Assembly (NCBI GenBank): GCA_048500275.1
Contig: JASNYI010000003.1
Coordinates: 682,001 to 746,000, forward strand
Source of the DNA: UBA5066 sp048500275
GTDB taxonomy: Bacteria > Acidobacteriota > Thermoanaerobaculia > UBA5066
DNA length: 64,000 nt
Direction of reading: 5' to 3'
Made by a program: the position numbers and the translations under genes. Below the pieces are notes generated by a model. It did no database searches, was not told the DNA's origin, and was given only the letters and a program-made list of their open reading frames with translations. Within the stretch, counting starts at the first letter, position 1. Every line of letters starts with the position of its first letter. Positions 45,075-54,197 of the stretch are shown here, piece after piece.

Positions 45075-47372
45075 TCACCCCTTCTTCCCGCGCCCGGCGA
45101 GGAGCGCGACGAGCCTCGGCGGCGTGACGGGCGAGTCGTGGACCCGAACGCCGACGGCATCGTGAACGGCGTTTGCGATCGCCGCAGCGGTCGGGATCGT
45201 CGCCGGCTCCCCGACCCCCTTGGCGCCGGCGGTGTTGCACTCGGTGTCGACGAGGTCGACGGAGTGGACCTTCTGCTCGGCCGGCACGTCGAGCGCCGTC
45301 GGGATCTTGTAGTCGTGCCAGTTCACGTTGCACATCTTCCCGGTGTTCCGGTCGAGGACCCTCTCCTCGGTCCGGGCGAGCCCGAGCCCCATGACGAGGC
45401 CTCCCTGGACCTGGTTCTCGAACGTGAGCCTGTTCATGACCCGCGCGCTGTCCTGCGCCGCGAGGAGGCGCGTCACCGTCACCTCGCCGGACCTGGTGTT
45501 CACCTCGACCTCGGCGAAGTGCGCCGCGAACATCGAGATGACCTTCCCCTCGACGTTCGGCCCGCGGGTCCCGACGCCGACGAGGACCTGGTTTCGCTGG
45601 AGGGCCGGCACGGCCGTGACGGCGAGCTTCTTCGACGGGTCCTTCGTCGAGACGACCTCGCCCCCCGAAAGCGTCAGGTCGCCGACGGGGAGCTTCATCT
45701 CCTCGGCCGCCGCCTTCAGGAGCTTCTCCCTCACCTCCACGGCCGCCGCGCGGACGGCGGGCATGTCGGAGGGGACTGTCTTCGAGCCGCCGCTCGGGCC
45801 GGTGTACTGCGTCGTCCCGGTGTCGGCGTGCTCGATCTGGATCTTCTCCAGCGGGACGCCGAGCTCCTCGGCCACCACCTGCGCCATGAGCGTCTTCGTG
45901 CCGGTGCCGATGTCGGCGGCCCCGGAGTTGAGGTTGACGCTCCCGTCCGAGAAGAGCTTCACGACGACGGTCGCCGGGGGGCCGCCCCCGTAGCCCCAGA
46001 GACCCGAGGCCACGCCGACGCCTCGCTTCACGGCCCCGTCGCCCTTCGCGCGCTTCTTCGCCTCTCCCCAGCCGAACTCCTTCGCACCGTCCCTCAGGCA
46101 CTCCGCGAGGCCGGTCGAGGTATAGGGCTGGTTGCCGCGGCGCTGGCTCACCTTCGGGACGTTCGCGAGACGCAGCTCGACGGGGTCCATCCCGAGCTTC
46201 GTCGCGAGCTCGTCCATCGCCTGCTCGAGCGCCCACGCCCCCTGCGGGAAGCCCGGGGCGCGCATCGCGCGGGCCCGCCCGGCGTTGATGGCCACGTTCT
46301 CGTCGCGCGTCCTCACGTTCGGGCAGGTGTAGAGGTCGGTCGCCAGGAACGACGTGTCGGCGCCGTTGGGGTACGCCCCGCCGGAACCGATCGAGAGGAA
46401 CTCGATGGCCGTCAGCGTCCCGTCCTTCTTCGCCCCGATCTTCACGCTCATCGTGTTCGCGGGGCGGTTCCCGGCGTTCAGGAAGACCTCCTCGCGGGTG
46501 AGGAAGAGCTTCACCGGGCGGGCCGTCATCTTCGAGAGGAGCGCGGCGATGACCGTGTACTTCCCCGCCTCGAGCTTCGAGCCGAAACCGCCCCCCATGT
46601 AGTGGCCGACGACGCGGACGTTCGCGAGCGGGAGCTTCAGGGCCTGCGCCACCCCCTGCTGGACCGCGAAGACGCCCTGCGTCGTGTCCCAGACGGTGAG
46701 CCGGTTCCCGTCCCACTTCACGACCGAGCCGTGGACCTCCATCGGCGCGTGGATCTCGCAGGCCGTCGAGTACGTCGCCTCGACGACCGCGTCCGCCGCC
46801 GCGAAGCCGGCCGCAACGTCGCCTCTCTGGTACTCCGACGGGTCGCCGTAGCGATTCGTCCCGTCGTGGACGAGCGGGGCGTCGGGCTTCAGGGCTTCCC
46901 TCGGGTCGAGGACGAACGCGAGCTCCTCGTAGTCGACGCGGATCGCCTTCAGCGCGTCGTGAGCCTGCGCGCGGGTCTCCGCCGCGACGGCCGCGATCTC
47001 GTCCCCCTCGTGGCGCGCGCGGTCGTCGAAGAGCTTCGAGTACGCCTTCCCGCGGCTCCGGTACCACGGGATGTCCGCGCCCGGGGTCTTCCCGGTGATC
47101 ACCGCCCGCACTCCCGGCATCTTCTCCGCCGCGCTCGTGTCGATCGCCTTGACGACGGCGTGGGCGTGCGGGCTACGGAGGATCGCCGCGTGGAGCATGT
47201 CGGGGAGGGCGAAGTCGAGCGGGTAGACGGCCGAGCCGCTGACGCGCTCGTAGGCGTCGACGCGCGGCAGCGGCTTGCCCACCACCTTCGTCTCGCCCCA
47301 CGGCGGCATCTCGACCTTCGGCGCGGGAGTCTCGGGAACGGCGCCCTGGAGCCAGTAGAGAAGGTCCGTCAC
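45075..47372 (-). CDS. Xanthine dehydrogenase-family molybdopterin-binding subunit
   Basis: 765 aa from GTG. It is the catalytic subunit of a molybdenum hydroxylase. Landmarks: RVDAYERVSGSAVYPLDF at the start of the aldehyde oxidase a/b domain, HAAILRSPHAHAVV, GGGFGSKLEAG, RAMRAPGFPQGAWALEQAMD, ADIGTGTKT and the active-site glutamate in AKGVGEPATIPTAAA. Substrates of relatives are aromatic and aliphatic aldehydes or purines. The Tat signal on the 2Fe-2S subunit implies export of the whole folded complex. It lies between the 2Fe-2S and FAD subunit genes; no XdhC/PaoD-type maturation factor is nearby. Confidence 0.95.
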   Translation of the reverse strand: MTDLLYWLQGAVPETPAPKVEMPPWGETKVVGKPLPRVDAYERVSGSAVYPLDFALPDMLHAAILRSPHAHAVVKAIDTSAAEKMPGVRAVITGKTPGADIPWYRSRGKAYSKLFDDRARHEGDEIAAVAAETRAQAHDALKAIRVDYEELAFVLDPREALKPDAPLVHDGTNRYGDPSEYQRGDVAAGFAAADAVVEATYSTACEIHAPMEVHGSVVKWDGNRLTVWDTTQGVFAVQQGVAQALKLPLANVRVVGHYMGGGFGSKLEAGKYTVIAALLSKMTARPVKLFLTREEVFLNAGNRPANTMSVKIGAKKDGTLTAIEFLSIGSGGAYPNGADTSFLATDLYTCPNVRTRDENVAINAGRARAMRAPGFPQGAWALEQAMDELATKLGMDPVELRLANVPKVSQRRGNQPYTSTGLAECLRDGAKEFGWGEAKKRAKGDGAVKRGVGVASGLWGYGGGPPATVVVKLFSDGSVNLNSGAADIGTGTKTLMAQVVAEELGVPLEKIQIEHADTGTTQYTGPSGGSKTVPSDMPAVRAAAVEVREKLLKAAAEEMKLPVGDLTLSGGEVVSTKDPSKKLAVTAVPALQRNQVLVGVGTRGPNVEGKVISMFAAHFAEVEVNTRSGEVTVTRLLAAQDSARVMNRLTFENQVQGGLVMGLGLARTEERVLDRNTGKMCNVNWHDYKIPTALDVPAEQKVHSVDLVDTECNTAGAKGVGEPATIPTAAAIANAVHDAVGVRVHDSPVTPPRLVALLAGRGKKG

Positions 47373-47375
47373 GGG

Positions 47376-48020
47376 TCACCTCCCCTTGCGCAGAGTGGCG
47401 GCCTTGCCGACCGCGTTGAAGATGTGGGAGTAGGCCCCGCAGCGGCAGAGGTTGCCGCTCATGCCGAGGCGGATCTCGTCGAGCGTCGGGTCGGGGTTGG
47501 CGCGAAGGAGCCCCTCGGCCGCCACCACCTGCCCCGGCGTGCAGTAGCCGCACTGGAACGCGTCCTCGTCGGCGAACGCCTGCTGCACCGGCCCGAGCTC
47601 CTCGCCCTTCATGAGCCCCTCGACCGTCGTCACCTCTCTCCCCTCGGCCTCGAGGGCGAGGGTGAGGCAGGAATAGCGCGGCACGCCGTCGATCAGAACC
47701 GAGCAGGCGCCGCACTCGCCCCGCTCGCAGCCCGGCTTCGTCCCGGTGAGGCCGAGCTTCTCGCGCAGCACCCCGAGAAGAGTGTCGCGCGGCTCGACGA
47801 GGACCTTGTGAGTCCTCCCGTTCACGACGAGCGTCAGCTTCGACGGCTCGGCGGCGGGGACCTCCGCGACGGGCGGAGCTGCGGCCGCCGGGGCGGAGAA
47901 CGCGTCCTTCGCCACCGCAACGCCGATCGCCGCTGGGACCGCGGAGCCGAGGAAGCCGCGACGGCTGAGGCCGCCGGGCGCGGAGTCGAGGTCGTTCCGA
48001 TCGTCCGTTCTGTCGACCAT
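47376..48020 (-). CDS. [2Fe-2S] subunit of periplasmic molybdenum hydroxylase (Tat-exported)
   Basis: 214 aa. Tat signal SRRGFLG at 19-25 followed by a hydrophobic stretch. Plant-type 2Fe-2S cluster cysteines at 98, 103, 106 and 118 (GCERGECGACSVLIDG). The second cluster uses 157, 160, 192 and 194 (CGYCTPG and CRCGAY). This is the layout of PaoA/YagT and related subunits. It is the first gene of the operon, 3 nt before the catalytic subunit gene. Export is expected to carry the other two subunits across the membrane. Confidence 0.95.
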   Translation of the reverse strand: MVDRTDDRNDLDSAPGGLSRRGFLGSAVPAAIGVAVAKDAFSAPAAAAPPVAEVPAAEPSKLTLVVNGRTHKVLVEPRDTLLGVLREKLGLTGTKPGCERGECGACSVLIDGVPRYSCLTLALEAEGREVTTVEGLMKGEELGPVQQAFADEDAFQCGYCTPGQVVAAEGLLRANPDPTLDEIRLGMSGNLCRCGAYSHIFNAVGKAATLRKGR

Positions 48021-48152
48021 GCGTCCTCCCGCGACCGGGGCTCGAAGGGAGGAGTCGTCCCCGGCCGGCCATCGGTCAGTTTACGACGCGCAGAGGGCGA
48101 TTCCTGCGACGCGGAAGATGCGACGGGCTCTCTCCATGGAGCCCTCGCGCGT

Positions 48153-49940
48153 TCAGGCGTCCGTCGCCGCGGAGGGACCGCGCAGCTCGTCGCGCAGGGC
48201 CGCCGCGAGCGCCCCCGCGTCTTCGCCCAGGACGAGGTGGACGATGCCCCCCGGCAGGCGAAGGACGCCGAGTACACCGGCGCCGCCGAGAGACGCCTCG
48301 TCGAGGAGCGAGGGATCGGCGAGGACCAGGCGTACGCGCGTCCGCGCGCAAGCCTCGACCGACTTCACGTTTCCCGCGCGGCCGAGCGCAGGGAGCACGG
48401 CCCCGCAGAAAGCGCGTGCCTCGGGCGTCACGAGGACCTCGGGGAGGATGGGCTCGCCCGCCGCGGCCCGGCCCGCGGGGGTCCCGGCGAGGAAGTCCGC
48501 CATCGCCGTCTTGAGGTTCTCCGACCGCGTTCCGAAGATCGCCTGGACCGCGTTCCCGACGACGACGACACCCGCGGCGCCGAGCGCGCGCAGGGCCTTC
48601 TCGTCGGCGCGACCGGCGTCGCTCACGGTCACGCGGAGGCGCGTGATGCAGGCGTCGAGGCTCTCGATGTTCCGGGGCCCGCCGAAGGCGACGACGAGCC
48701 GCTCGGCGAAGCCGGGTGGCTCGGGCAGCGCCGCCCGCCCGACCGGCGGGACCTCGGGCGCCGGAGCGGGCGCGACCTCCTCCCTCCCCGGCGTCTTCAG
48801 GTCGAAGCGGAGGATCGCGGCCCGGAAGGTGGCGTAGTAGACGAGGCCCCAGACCGGCCCGAGGATCGGGACGAGCCACGGCCGCGTGTCCATCGACCAG
48901 TAGAGGACGAGGTCGAAGAACCCGTGGGAGAAGGTGAATCCGAGCTTCATCCCCGCGAGGTTCGCGACGACGAACGCGAGCCCCGCGAGCAGCGCGTGGA
49001 GGACGTAGAGAGGCGGCGCGAGGAAGAGGAACGCGAACTCGATCGGCTCCGTGATCCCGGTCAGGAACGATGTCGCCGCCGCCGAGATCATGATCCCGCC
49101 GATGCGCACCCGGTTCTCGGGCCTCGCGCAGCGCCAGATGGCCAGGGCCGCGGCCGGCAGGCCCCACATCTTGAAGAGGAAGCCGCCCGAGAGGATTCCC
49201 GCCGCCGGGTCGCCCGCGAAGAAGCGGGTGATGTCGCCCCGGACCGTCCTGCCCGCCGCGTCGACGAAGGAGCCGATCTCGAAGAAGAAGGGGACGTTCC
49301 AGATGTGGTGGAGGCCGAACGGCAGGAGGAGGCGTTCGACGACGCCGTAGACGAACGTCGCTTCCGCCGGCCGGCCGTACGCGACGAGGTCGGAGAGGAC
49401 GTGGATGCCGCGCTGGACGGGGGGCCAGAGGAACGCGAGCGCGACGCCGAGGAGCGTGGCGGCGAGGCCCGTCAGGATGGGGACGAGCCGCTTGCCTCCG
49501 AAGAAGCCGAGCCAGGCCGGGAGCTCGGCCCGGGAGAAGCGGTTGAAGAGCGCGGCGGCGAGGAGCCCGACCAGGATCCCGCCGAAGACCCCGGTTTCCA
49601 TCGACTCGAAGCCGAGGACGCGCGTGGTCGGGAGGCCCCGGAGGGCGGCGCCGGTGCCGAGCGTCGCGACGAGGACGACGTAGCCGACGACCGCGGCCAC
49701 CGCGGCCGCCCCGTCGTCCTCCGTCAGGCCGAGGGCGACGGCGATGGCGAAGATGAGCGGGAGGCTCGTGAAGATCGCGCCGCCCGCCTGGCCGAGGACG
49801 CTCGCGACGGAGTCGGGAAAGAGGCCGAGCTTTGCGCTTCCGAGGCCGAGGAGGAGTCCCGCCACCGGCAGGACGGAGACGGGGAGCATCAGCGCCCGGC
49901 CGATCTTCTGGAGAAGGGAGAAGGCGCCGGTCCCTCTCAA
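48153..49940 (-). CDS. PTS glucose/GlcNAc-type IIC-IIB transporter with second IIB-like domain
   Basis: 595 aa from TTG, overlapping the IIA-HPr-EI stop by 4 nt (TTGA). The IIC domain (about 1-385) starts QKIGRALMLPVSVLPVAGLL and contains VYGVVERLLLPFGLHHIWNV and GITEPIEFAFLF, as in glucose and N-acetylglucosamine permeases. IIB about 410-490 has the phosphocysteine motif SLDACITRLRV (Cys 431). A further IIB-like domain at about 505-590 repeats it as SVEACARTRVRL (Cys 531). The sugar is probably GlcNAc or glucose. Both cysteines are kept, which is unusual. Confidence 0.92.
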   Translation of the reverse strand: MRGTGAFSLLQKIGRALMLPVSVLPVAGLLLGLGSAKLGLFPDSVASVLGQAGGAIFTSLPLIFAIAVALGLTEDDGAAAVAAVVGYVVLVATLGTGAALRGLPTTRVLGFESMETGVFGGILVGLLAAALFNRFSRAELPAWLGFFGGKRLVPILTGLAATLLGVALAFLWPPVQRGIHVLSDLVAYGRPAEATFVYGVVERLLLPFGLHHIWNVPFFFEIGSFVDAAGRTVRGDITRFFAGDPAAGILSGGFLFKMWGLPAAALAIWRCARPENRVRIGGIMISAAATSFLTGITEPIEFAFLFLAPPLYVLHALLAGLAFVVANLAGMKLGFTFSHGFFDLVLYWSMDTRPWLVPILGPVWGLVYYATFRAAILRFDLKTPGREEVAPAPAPEVPPVGRAALPEPPGFAERLVVAFGGPRNIESLDACITRLRVTVSDAGRADEKALRALGAAGVVVVGNAVQAIFGTRSENLKTAMADFLAGTPAGRAAAGEPILPEVLVTPEARAFCGAVLPALGRAGNVKSVEACARTRVRLVLADPSLLDEASLGGAGVLGVLRLPGGIVHLVLGEDAGALAAALRDELRGPSAATDA

Positions 49941-52477
49941 GGCGCACCCCCGGCCCGGGCGAGGAGCGCCCTCACCTCGGCCGCCGTCGTCGCCCCGAGA
50001 GCCCGGACGGCAAGCGACCGGCAGGCGTCGAGCGAGAGCTCGCGGACCCGGGCCTTCACCGACGGCACCTGCGCCGCGCCGACGGAGAGCTCGGAGACGC
50101 CGAGGCCCAGGAGCAGCGGGACCGCGGCGAGGTCCCCCGCGAGCGCCCCGCAGACGGACGCGGGAATGCCTCGCTTCCTCGCCGCGGCCGCGGTGCGCCC
50201 GACGAGGAAGAGGACGGCCGGGTCGAGGGCGTCGGCCCGCGGCGAGAGGCGCGGGTGCCCCCGGTCCATCGCGAGCGTGAACTGCGTCAGGTCGTTCGTG
50301 CCGAGCGTGACGAAGCTCGCATCCGCGAGGAAGGCCTCCGCGAGGATCGCCGCCGACGCGACCTCCACCGTCATTCCCGCGAGCCGCCTCGGGGCGTCGA
50401 GCCGGACCCGCTCCTCCTCGAGGTCCGCGAGGGCGTCGCGCCACTCGTCGAGCGTCGCGACCATCGGGAACGTCACCCTCACGTCGTACTCCGCGGGGAC
50501 CCGCAGCAGGGCGCGGAGCTGCGTCCGGAAGAGGTCGGGGCGGTCGATGAAGACGCGAATCCCCCTCTCCCCGAGCGCCGGGTTCTCCTCCTCGGGGAGC
50601 GGGAGCCAGCGCAGCGGCTTGTCTCCCCCCGCGTCGAAGGTCCGGACCACGATCGGCCGGCCGGGACCGACCGCCTCGGCGATCGCCCGGTAAACCGCCT
50701 CCTGCTCGTCCTCCGTGGGGACGTTCGCGCGGTCGAGGAAGAGGAGCTCCGAACGAAGGAGGCCGATTCCCTCGGCCCCGGAGGCGATCCCCTCCTCGGC
50801 GTCGGCGAGGCTCGCCGCGTTCGCGAGGACGACGACCCTCGCGCCGTCCGTCGTGACGGCCGGCTCACTCGCCGCGAGGCGGTCGGCGCTGCGCCGGGCC
50901 GCGCGCCGCGCGCAGCGCTCCCGGATCTCCTCGCGCTCGGCCTCGCCGGGAGAGAGGCGCAGCTCGCCCGCATCGCCGTCGAGGACGGCGGGCGTCCCGT
51001 CGGGGACCTCGAGAGCTCGCGCGTCGACGCCCGCCACGGACGGGATTCCCATCGACCGGGCCAGGAGCGCGGCGTGCGACGTGGCGCCGCCCGACATCGT
51101 GCAGAAGCCCCCGGCGCCGCCCCGTCCGAGCGTGGCCGCCTCCGACGGCGAAAGGTCCTCGGCCACGACGATCGAGCCCTCGGGGAGAGACGGGGGTGCG
51201 GAGCCCGTCCCCGTGAGGATGCGCAGCACGCGCCCCCCCGCGTCGCGCAGGTCGGCCGCCCGGGCGGCCAGGGCCGGGTTCGGGATTCGCGAGATCCGGT
51301 CGGCGTAGCGGTGAACCGCCTCGCGGAAGGCCCAGGCGGCGCTCCTGCCGGCGGCGATCTCGTGGCCGGCCTCGCCGAGGAGGAGAGGGTCGTCGAGGAG
51401 CGCGACGTGGGCCTCGAAGATGTCCGCATGCTCGCTCCCCGCGTCGGCCCCGAGGCGCGCCTCGAGGGCGCGCAGCTGGACCTTCGCCTCCTCGAGGGCG
51501 AAGTCCAGCTTCCGTCGCTCGGCCCTCTCGTCCTCTCCCTTCTCCGCGACCTCGGGCTCCACCCGAACGAGGCGCGCGACGGGCCCGGCCGCGCAGCCCG
51601 GGGCCGCAGGCACACCCGGGTAGACGCGGGCTTCGCGGCGCGCGGGGCGAAGTACGGAAGGAAGCGGGGCGCTCCGCTCGTGCCCCTCTTCCGCCTCGAG
51701 GACGCGCGAGAGCGCCGCGAGCGCCTTCCCCGCGTCGGGGCCGGACGCCCTGAGCCTCACGATCTCGCCGTGGACGACGCCGAGAGAGAGGAGCCCCACG
51801 ACGCTCCGGGCGTTCGCCATCGACGTCCCGGTCTCGACGAGGATCTCCGCCCGGAAGCGGCGCGCCGCCGCCGCGAGCGCCGCCGCCGGCCGCGCGTGGA
51901 GCCCGAGCGGCCGCTGGACCCTCACGTCGCGCGTCTTCTCTCCCGGGACGGGGCCGACGGGGACGCCCGGCGCGGAGACGAGCGTCAGGACGAGGAGGTC
52001 GTCGACCCCCGCCGTCACGAAGCCCGTCGCGGCCCGCATCGACGTGACCCGCTCCCGGCTCGTGACGACGACGGGCGTGACGAGGCTCCGGGCCGAGCGG
52101 GCGACGAGGTCGGCGTCGAAGGCGAGGAGCGGCTCGCCCGCGACGACCCGCCGGCCCGCGGCGACGCGCGGCACGAATCCCCGCCCCCCGAGGGCCACCG
52201 TGTCGAGGCCGACGTGGAGCATCACCTCGACGCCGGCGTCCGCGGTGATCACCACGGCGTGACCGGCCGGGTGAATCGTCGCGACGACCCCGTCGCACGG
52301 GGCGAGGAGGAGCGCCGAGACGGGGTCGACCGCCACGCCGTCGCCGAGGAGGCGGTGGGCGAAGACCGGGTCGGGCACCCTGTCGAGCGGCACGACCGGC
52401 CCCGAAAGGGGAACCTTCAGCGCCAGCGTCGGCGCGGCCGAGTCGGCGACGGGGCGGCCTGTCGGTCGTTCGTCCAT
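49937..52477 (-). CDS. Fused PTS protein: IIA(Glc)-HPr-enzyme I
   Basis: 846 aa from the ATG at 52477. IIA of glucose type about 20-165, with the histidine pair His 73 (AGHAVVI) and His 88 (VMLHVGLDTV). HPr about 183-270, with phospho-histidine His 194 in LGLHARPAA and Ser 225 in ANARSVVGLLSLG. Enzyme I about 285-840, with His 468 in MSGGATSHAALLARSMGIPS, then the PEP-binding barrel (DLTQFTLAMDR, SVCGALAGD). With the IIC-IIB protein encoded next, the two polypeptides form a complete phosphorelay from PEP to sugar. No separate ptsH or ptsI is in the window. Confidence 0.95.
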   Translation of the reverse strand: MDERPTGRPVADSAAPTLALKVPLSGPVVPLDRVPDPVFAHRLLGDGVAVDPVSALLLAPCDGVVATIHPAGHAVVITADAGVEVMLHVGLDTVALGGRGFVPRVAAGRRVVAGEPLLAFDADLVARSARSLVTPVVVTSRERVTSMRAATGFVTAGVDDLLVLTLVSAPGVPVGPVPGEKTRDVRVQRPLGLHARPAAALAAAARRFRAEILVETGTSMANARSVVGLLSLGVVHGEIVRLRASGPDAGKALAALSRVLEAEEGHERSAPLPSVLRPARREARVYPGVPAAPGCAAGPVARLVRVEPEVAEKGEDERAERRKLDFALEEAKVQLRALEARLGADAGSEHADIFEAHVALLDDPLLLGEAGHEIAAGRSAAWAFREAVHRYADRISRIPNPALAARAADLRDAGGRVLRILTGTGSAPPSLPEGSIVVAEDLSPSEAATLGRGGAGGFCTMSGGATSHAALLARSMGIPSVAGVDARALEVPDGTPAVLDGDAGELRLSPGEAEREEIRERCARRAARRSADRLAASEPAVTTDGARVVVLANAASLADAEEGIASGAEGIGLLRSELLFLDRANVPTEDEQEAVYRAIAEAVGPGRPIVVRTFDAGGDKPLRWLPLPEEENPALGERGIRVFIDRPDLFRTQLRALLRVPAEYDVRVTFPMVATLDEWRDALADLEEERVRLDAPRRLAGMTVEVASAAILAEAFLADASFVTLGTNDLTQFTLAMDRGHPRLSPRADALDPAVLFLVGRTAAAARKRGIPASVCGALAGDLAAVPLLLGLGVSELSVGAAQVPSVKARVRELSLDACRSLAVRALGATTAAEVRALLARAGGAP

Positions 52478-52536
52478 GACACCGGGGGGCAGGGCGGAAG
52501 TATAGGCCGCGCCGCCGGGCCGACTCCCGCGAGGCG

Positions 52537-53133
52537 TCAACCCCGCCCGTCGCCGGAGACGACCTCCAGCTCGGCCACGGTCCGCGCGAGCTCCTCGACG
52601 ACCGGCGTCGTCCCGGCCTCCCGGAACGCCTCGACGAGCGCGCCGAGATACCAGAGAGTCTCGTCGCGCCCCGCGTTGAAGCGCTCCCAGAGAGCAGGCC
52701 CGTGTATCCGGAGGTCGGTGACCATGGTCCGGGCGTTGTGGAGCTTGTCGGCGGCCGACACGAGCCGCACGTGGGCCGGCTCGTGCCGCACGCGGGCGAG
52801 GTAGGCCTCCTTCCGCGCCCGCCACGGGGGCTTCGGCGTCACGTCCGTGTCGGTGCAGCCGTCGACGATGTCGGCGACATCGTCGCCGAAGCGCGAGCGA
52901 ATCGCCGCCGCCGTCGGCTTGCCCCCCTGGTCTTCCACCGCGTCGTGGAGGAGCGCGGCGATCGCCTGGTCCTCCGTTCCCCCGTGCTCGAGGACGAGCG
53001 CCGCCACCGAGAGGAGGTGCGACACGTAGGGGACGCCCGTCCCCTTCCTCGGCTGACGGCGGTGAAGCTCCACGGCGTACGCGAGGGCCTCGTCGAACCT
53101 CGACGTGAGGATCAGCGCGGGTCTGTCGGACAT
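52537..53133 (-). CDS. Single-domain HD hydrolase, SpoT/Mesh1-like
   Basis: 198 aa. The HD arrangement follows RelA/SpoT hydrolase domains: YAVELHRRQPRKGTGVPYVS near 19-38, AALLHDAVEDQGG near 59-71, FGDDVADIVDGCTDTD near 82-97, and the late motif AADKLHNARTM near 127-137. No synthetase, TGS or ACT domain. It may hydrolyse (p)ppGpp like Mesh1 or small alarmone hydrolases; the substrate is inferred. It lies upstream of the PTS operon on the same strand with a 59-nt gap. Confidence 0.83.
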   Translation of the reverse strand: MSDRPALILTSRFDEALAYAVELHRRQPRKGTGVPYVSHLLSVAALVLEHGGTEDQAIAALLHDAVEDQGGKPTAAAIRSRFGDDVADIVDGCTDTDVTPKPPWRARKEAYLARVRHEPAHVRLVSAADKLHNARTMVTDLRIHGPALWERFNAGRDETLWYLGALVEAFREAGTTPVVEELARTVAELEVVSGDGRG

Positions 53134-53276
53134 GCCCCAATCCTGCCACGACCAGGGCGGCCGGGGACACCGCCTCGGCCCGCACGTTCATCATCGAGCC
53201 CGGGGTCCGGCGTACCGGTCCCCACCGCCTCCGCGCTTCGCCCTCCTCCGCGATTCCCTCCCGACCCGCGAGCGGT

Positions 53277-53282
53277 TAGCCT
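53277..53282 (+). promoter_or_regulatory. Candidate -10 element for the gene at 53289
   Basis: TAGCCT, exactly 6 nt before the ATG, no Shine-Dalgarno. Confidence 0.3.
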
Positions 53283-53288
53283 CTCCGG

Positions 53289-54071
53289 ATGAAGAACACG
53301 CGCAGGGAGCCCCCTCCTCCCGCCCGCCTCCCGAGAGCCGCGAAGGCCGCTCCCGCCGCGGTCGAGGACCGTGGCCTCGCCGACGTCCCGCCGCCGCTCG
53401 CCTGGGAGAGGACCGCCGCCGCGGCCGAGGACGAGGGGTTCGACGCCGCCACGTCCGCCGTCTTCGCCGCCGTCGTCGCCGTCGATCTCTTCTGCGTCGC
53501 CGAGTCGAGCTCGTCGGCGGGTTCCCGCGCCCTCGACCCGCTCGTCGCCGTCGCCGACCTCGCCGAGCGCGCGCTCGCCCAGACCGCTGCCGGGGAGGTG
53601 GAGTTCACGCACCTCTTCGCGCCGCGCCTCCCGTTCGACGTCCTCCTCGCGGACGGGACCACCGCCGCGGACCTCTTCCTCGCGCGCTGGGAGAGGGACC
53701 TGCCGAAGGAGTCCGTCCGGGCCGTGAGGGCGCTCCTTCGCGCCGGCGACACCGTCGCGCGCGCGACGTGGGCCGGAAAGGCCGTGACGATCGAGGACCT
53801 CGCGACGGGCCGCACCCTCCCGGGGCCCGCGCTCTTCCGCAGAGGCACGCGGCCGTTTCTCTGCCGGCTCGTGAGGCTCGGCGGCCGGTACGTGCCGGTC
53901 GCGGTGGAGCGCGTCGAAGAGCGCGTCCCGCCGGAACGCCTCCTCGCCGAGATGAAGGTCGCCTGCCGCATCGCCCGCGAGGTCCTGAAAGCCGGCGGGT
54001 TTCGGCTGAAGAGCCTCCGCAAGGGTTTCGGCCTCGGCGCGCGCCTCCTCTCGGTACCGGAAGAGGAGTGA
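53289..54071 (+). CDS. Protein of unknown function
   Basis: 260 aa. The first 30 residues are basic and Pro-rich. The rest alternates helical and beta stretches (FDAATSAVFAAVVAVDLFCV, then EFTHLFAPRLPFDVLLADG, RWERDLPKESVRAVRALLRA, and GRYVPVAVERVEERVPPERL). No signal peptide, membrane helix or catalytic motif that I recognise. The codon pattern matches its neighbours, so it is likely a real gene. Divergent from the HD hydrolase gene. Confidence 0.68.
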   Translation: MKNTRREPPPPARLPRAAKAAPAAVEDRGLADVPPPLAWERTAAAAEDEGFDAATSAVFAAVVAVDLFCVAESSSSAGSRALDPLVAVADLAERALAQTAAGEVEFTHLFAPRLPFDVLLADGTTAADLFLARWERDLPKESVRAVRALLRAGDTVARATWAGKAVTIEDLATGRTLPGPALFRRGTRPFLCRLVRLGGRYVPVAVERVEERVPPERLLAEMKVACRIAREVLKAGGFRLKSLRKGFGLGARLLSVPEEE

Positions 54072-54139
54072 ACCCGGCCCCCCCATAACGTCCTCTCGCC
54101 TCCCCGGATCTCGCCCGCGCGGCTCCAGCCCCGGCGCAT

Positions 54140-54173
54140 CGACGAGAAAGCCGGGCGCCCGTAGGCGCCCGGC
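54140..54173 (-). terminator. Rho-independent terminator for the heme/EF-hand gene
   Basis: Perfect 10-bp GC stem (54150-54159 with 54164-54173) around a 4-nt loop, followed on the minus strand by TTTCTCGTC. It lies just after the stop of the gene at 54198. On the plus strand CCGGTTT follows, so it could also serve the gene ending at 54071. Confidence 0.75.
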
Positions 54174-54197
54174 CCGGTTTCGCGCGGTGCGCGGCGG

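Noticed and set aside
48125..48144. Short hairpin GGGCTC/GAGCCC as terminator of the PTS operon
   Set aside because: 6-bp stem and no T-run on either strand.
45138..50693. 1851-codon plus-strand open frame
   Set aside because: It lies opposite the molybdenum hydroxylase and PTS genes, which have clear motifs; long antisense frames are expected at this GC content.
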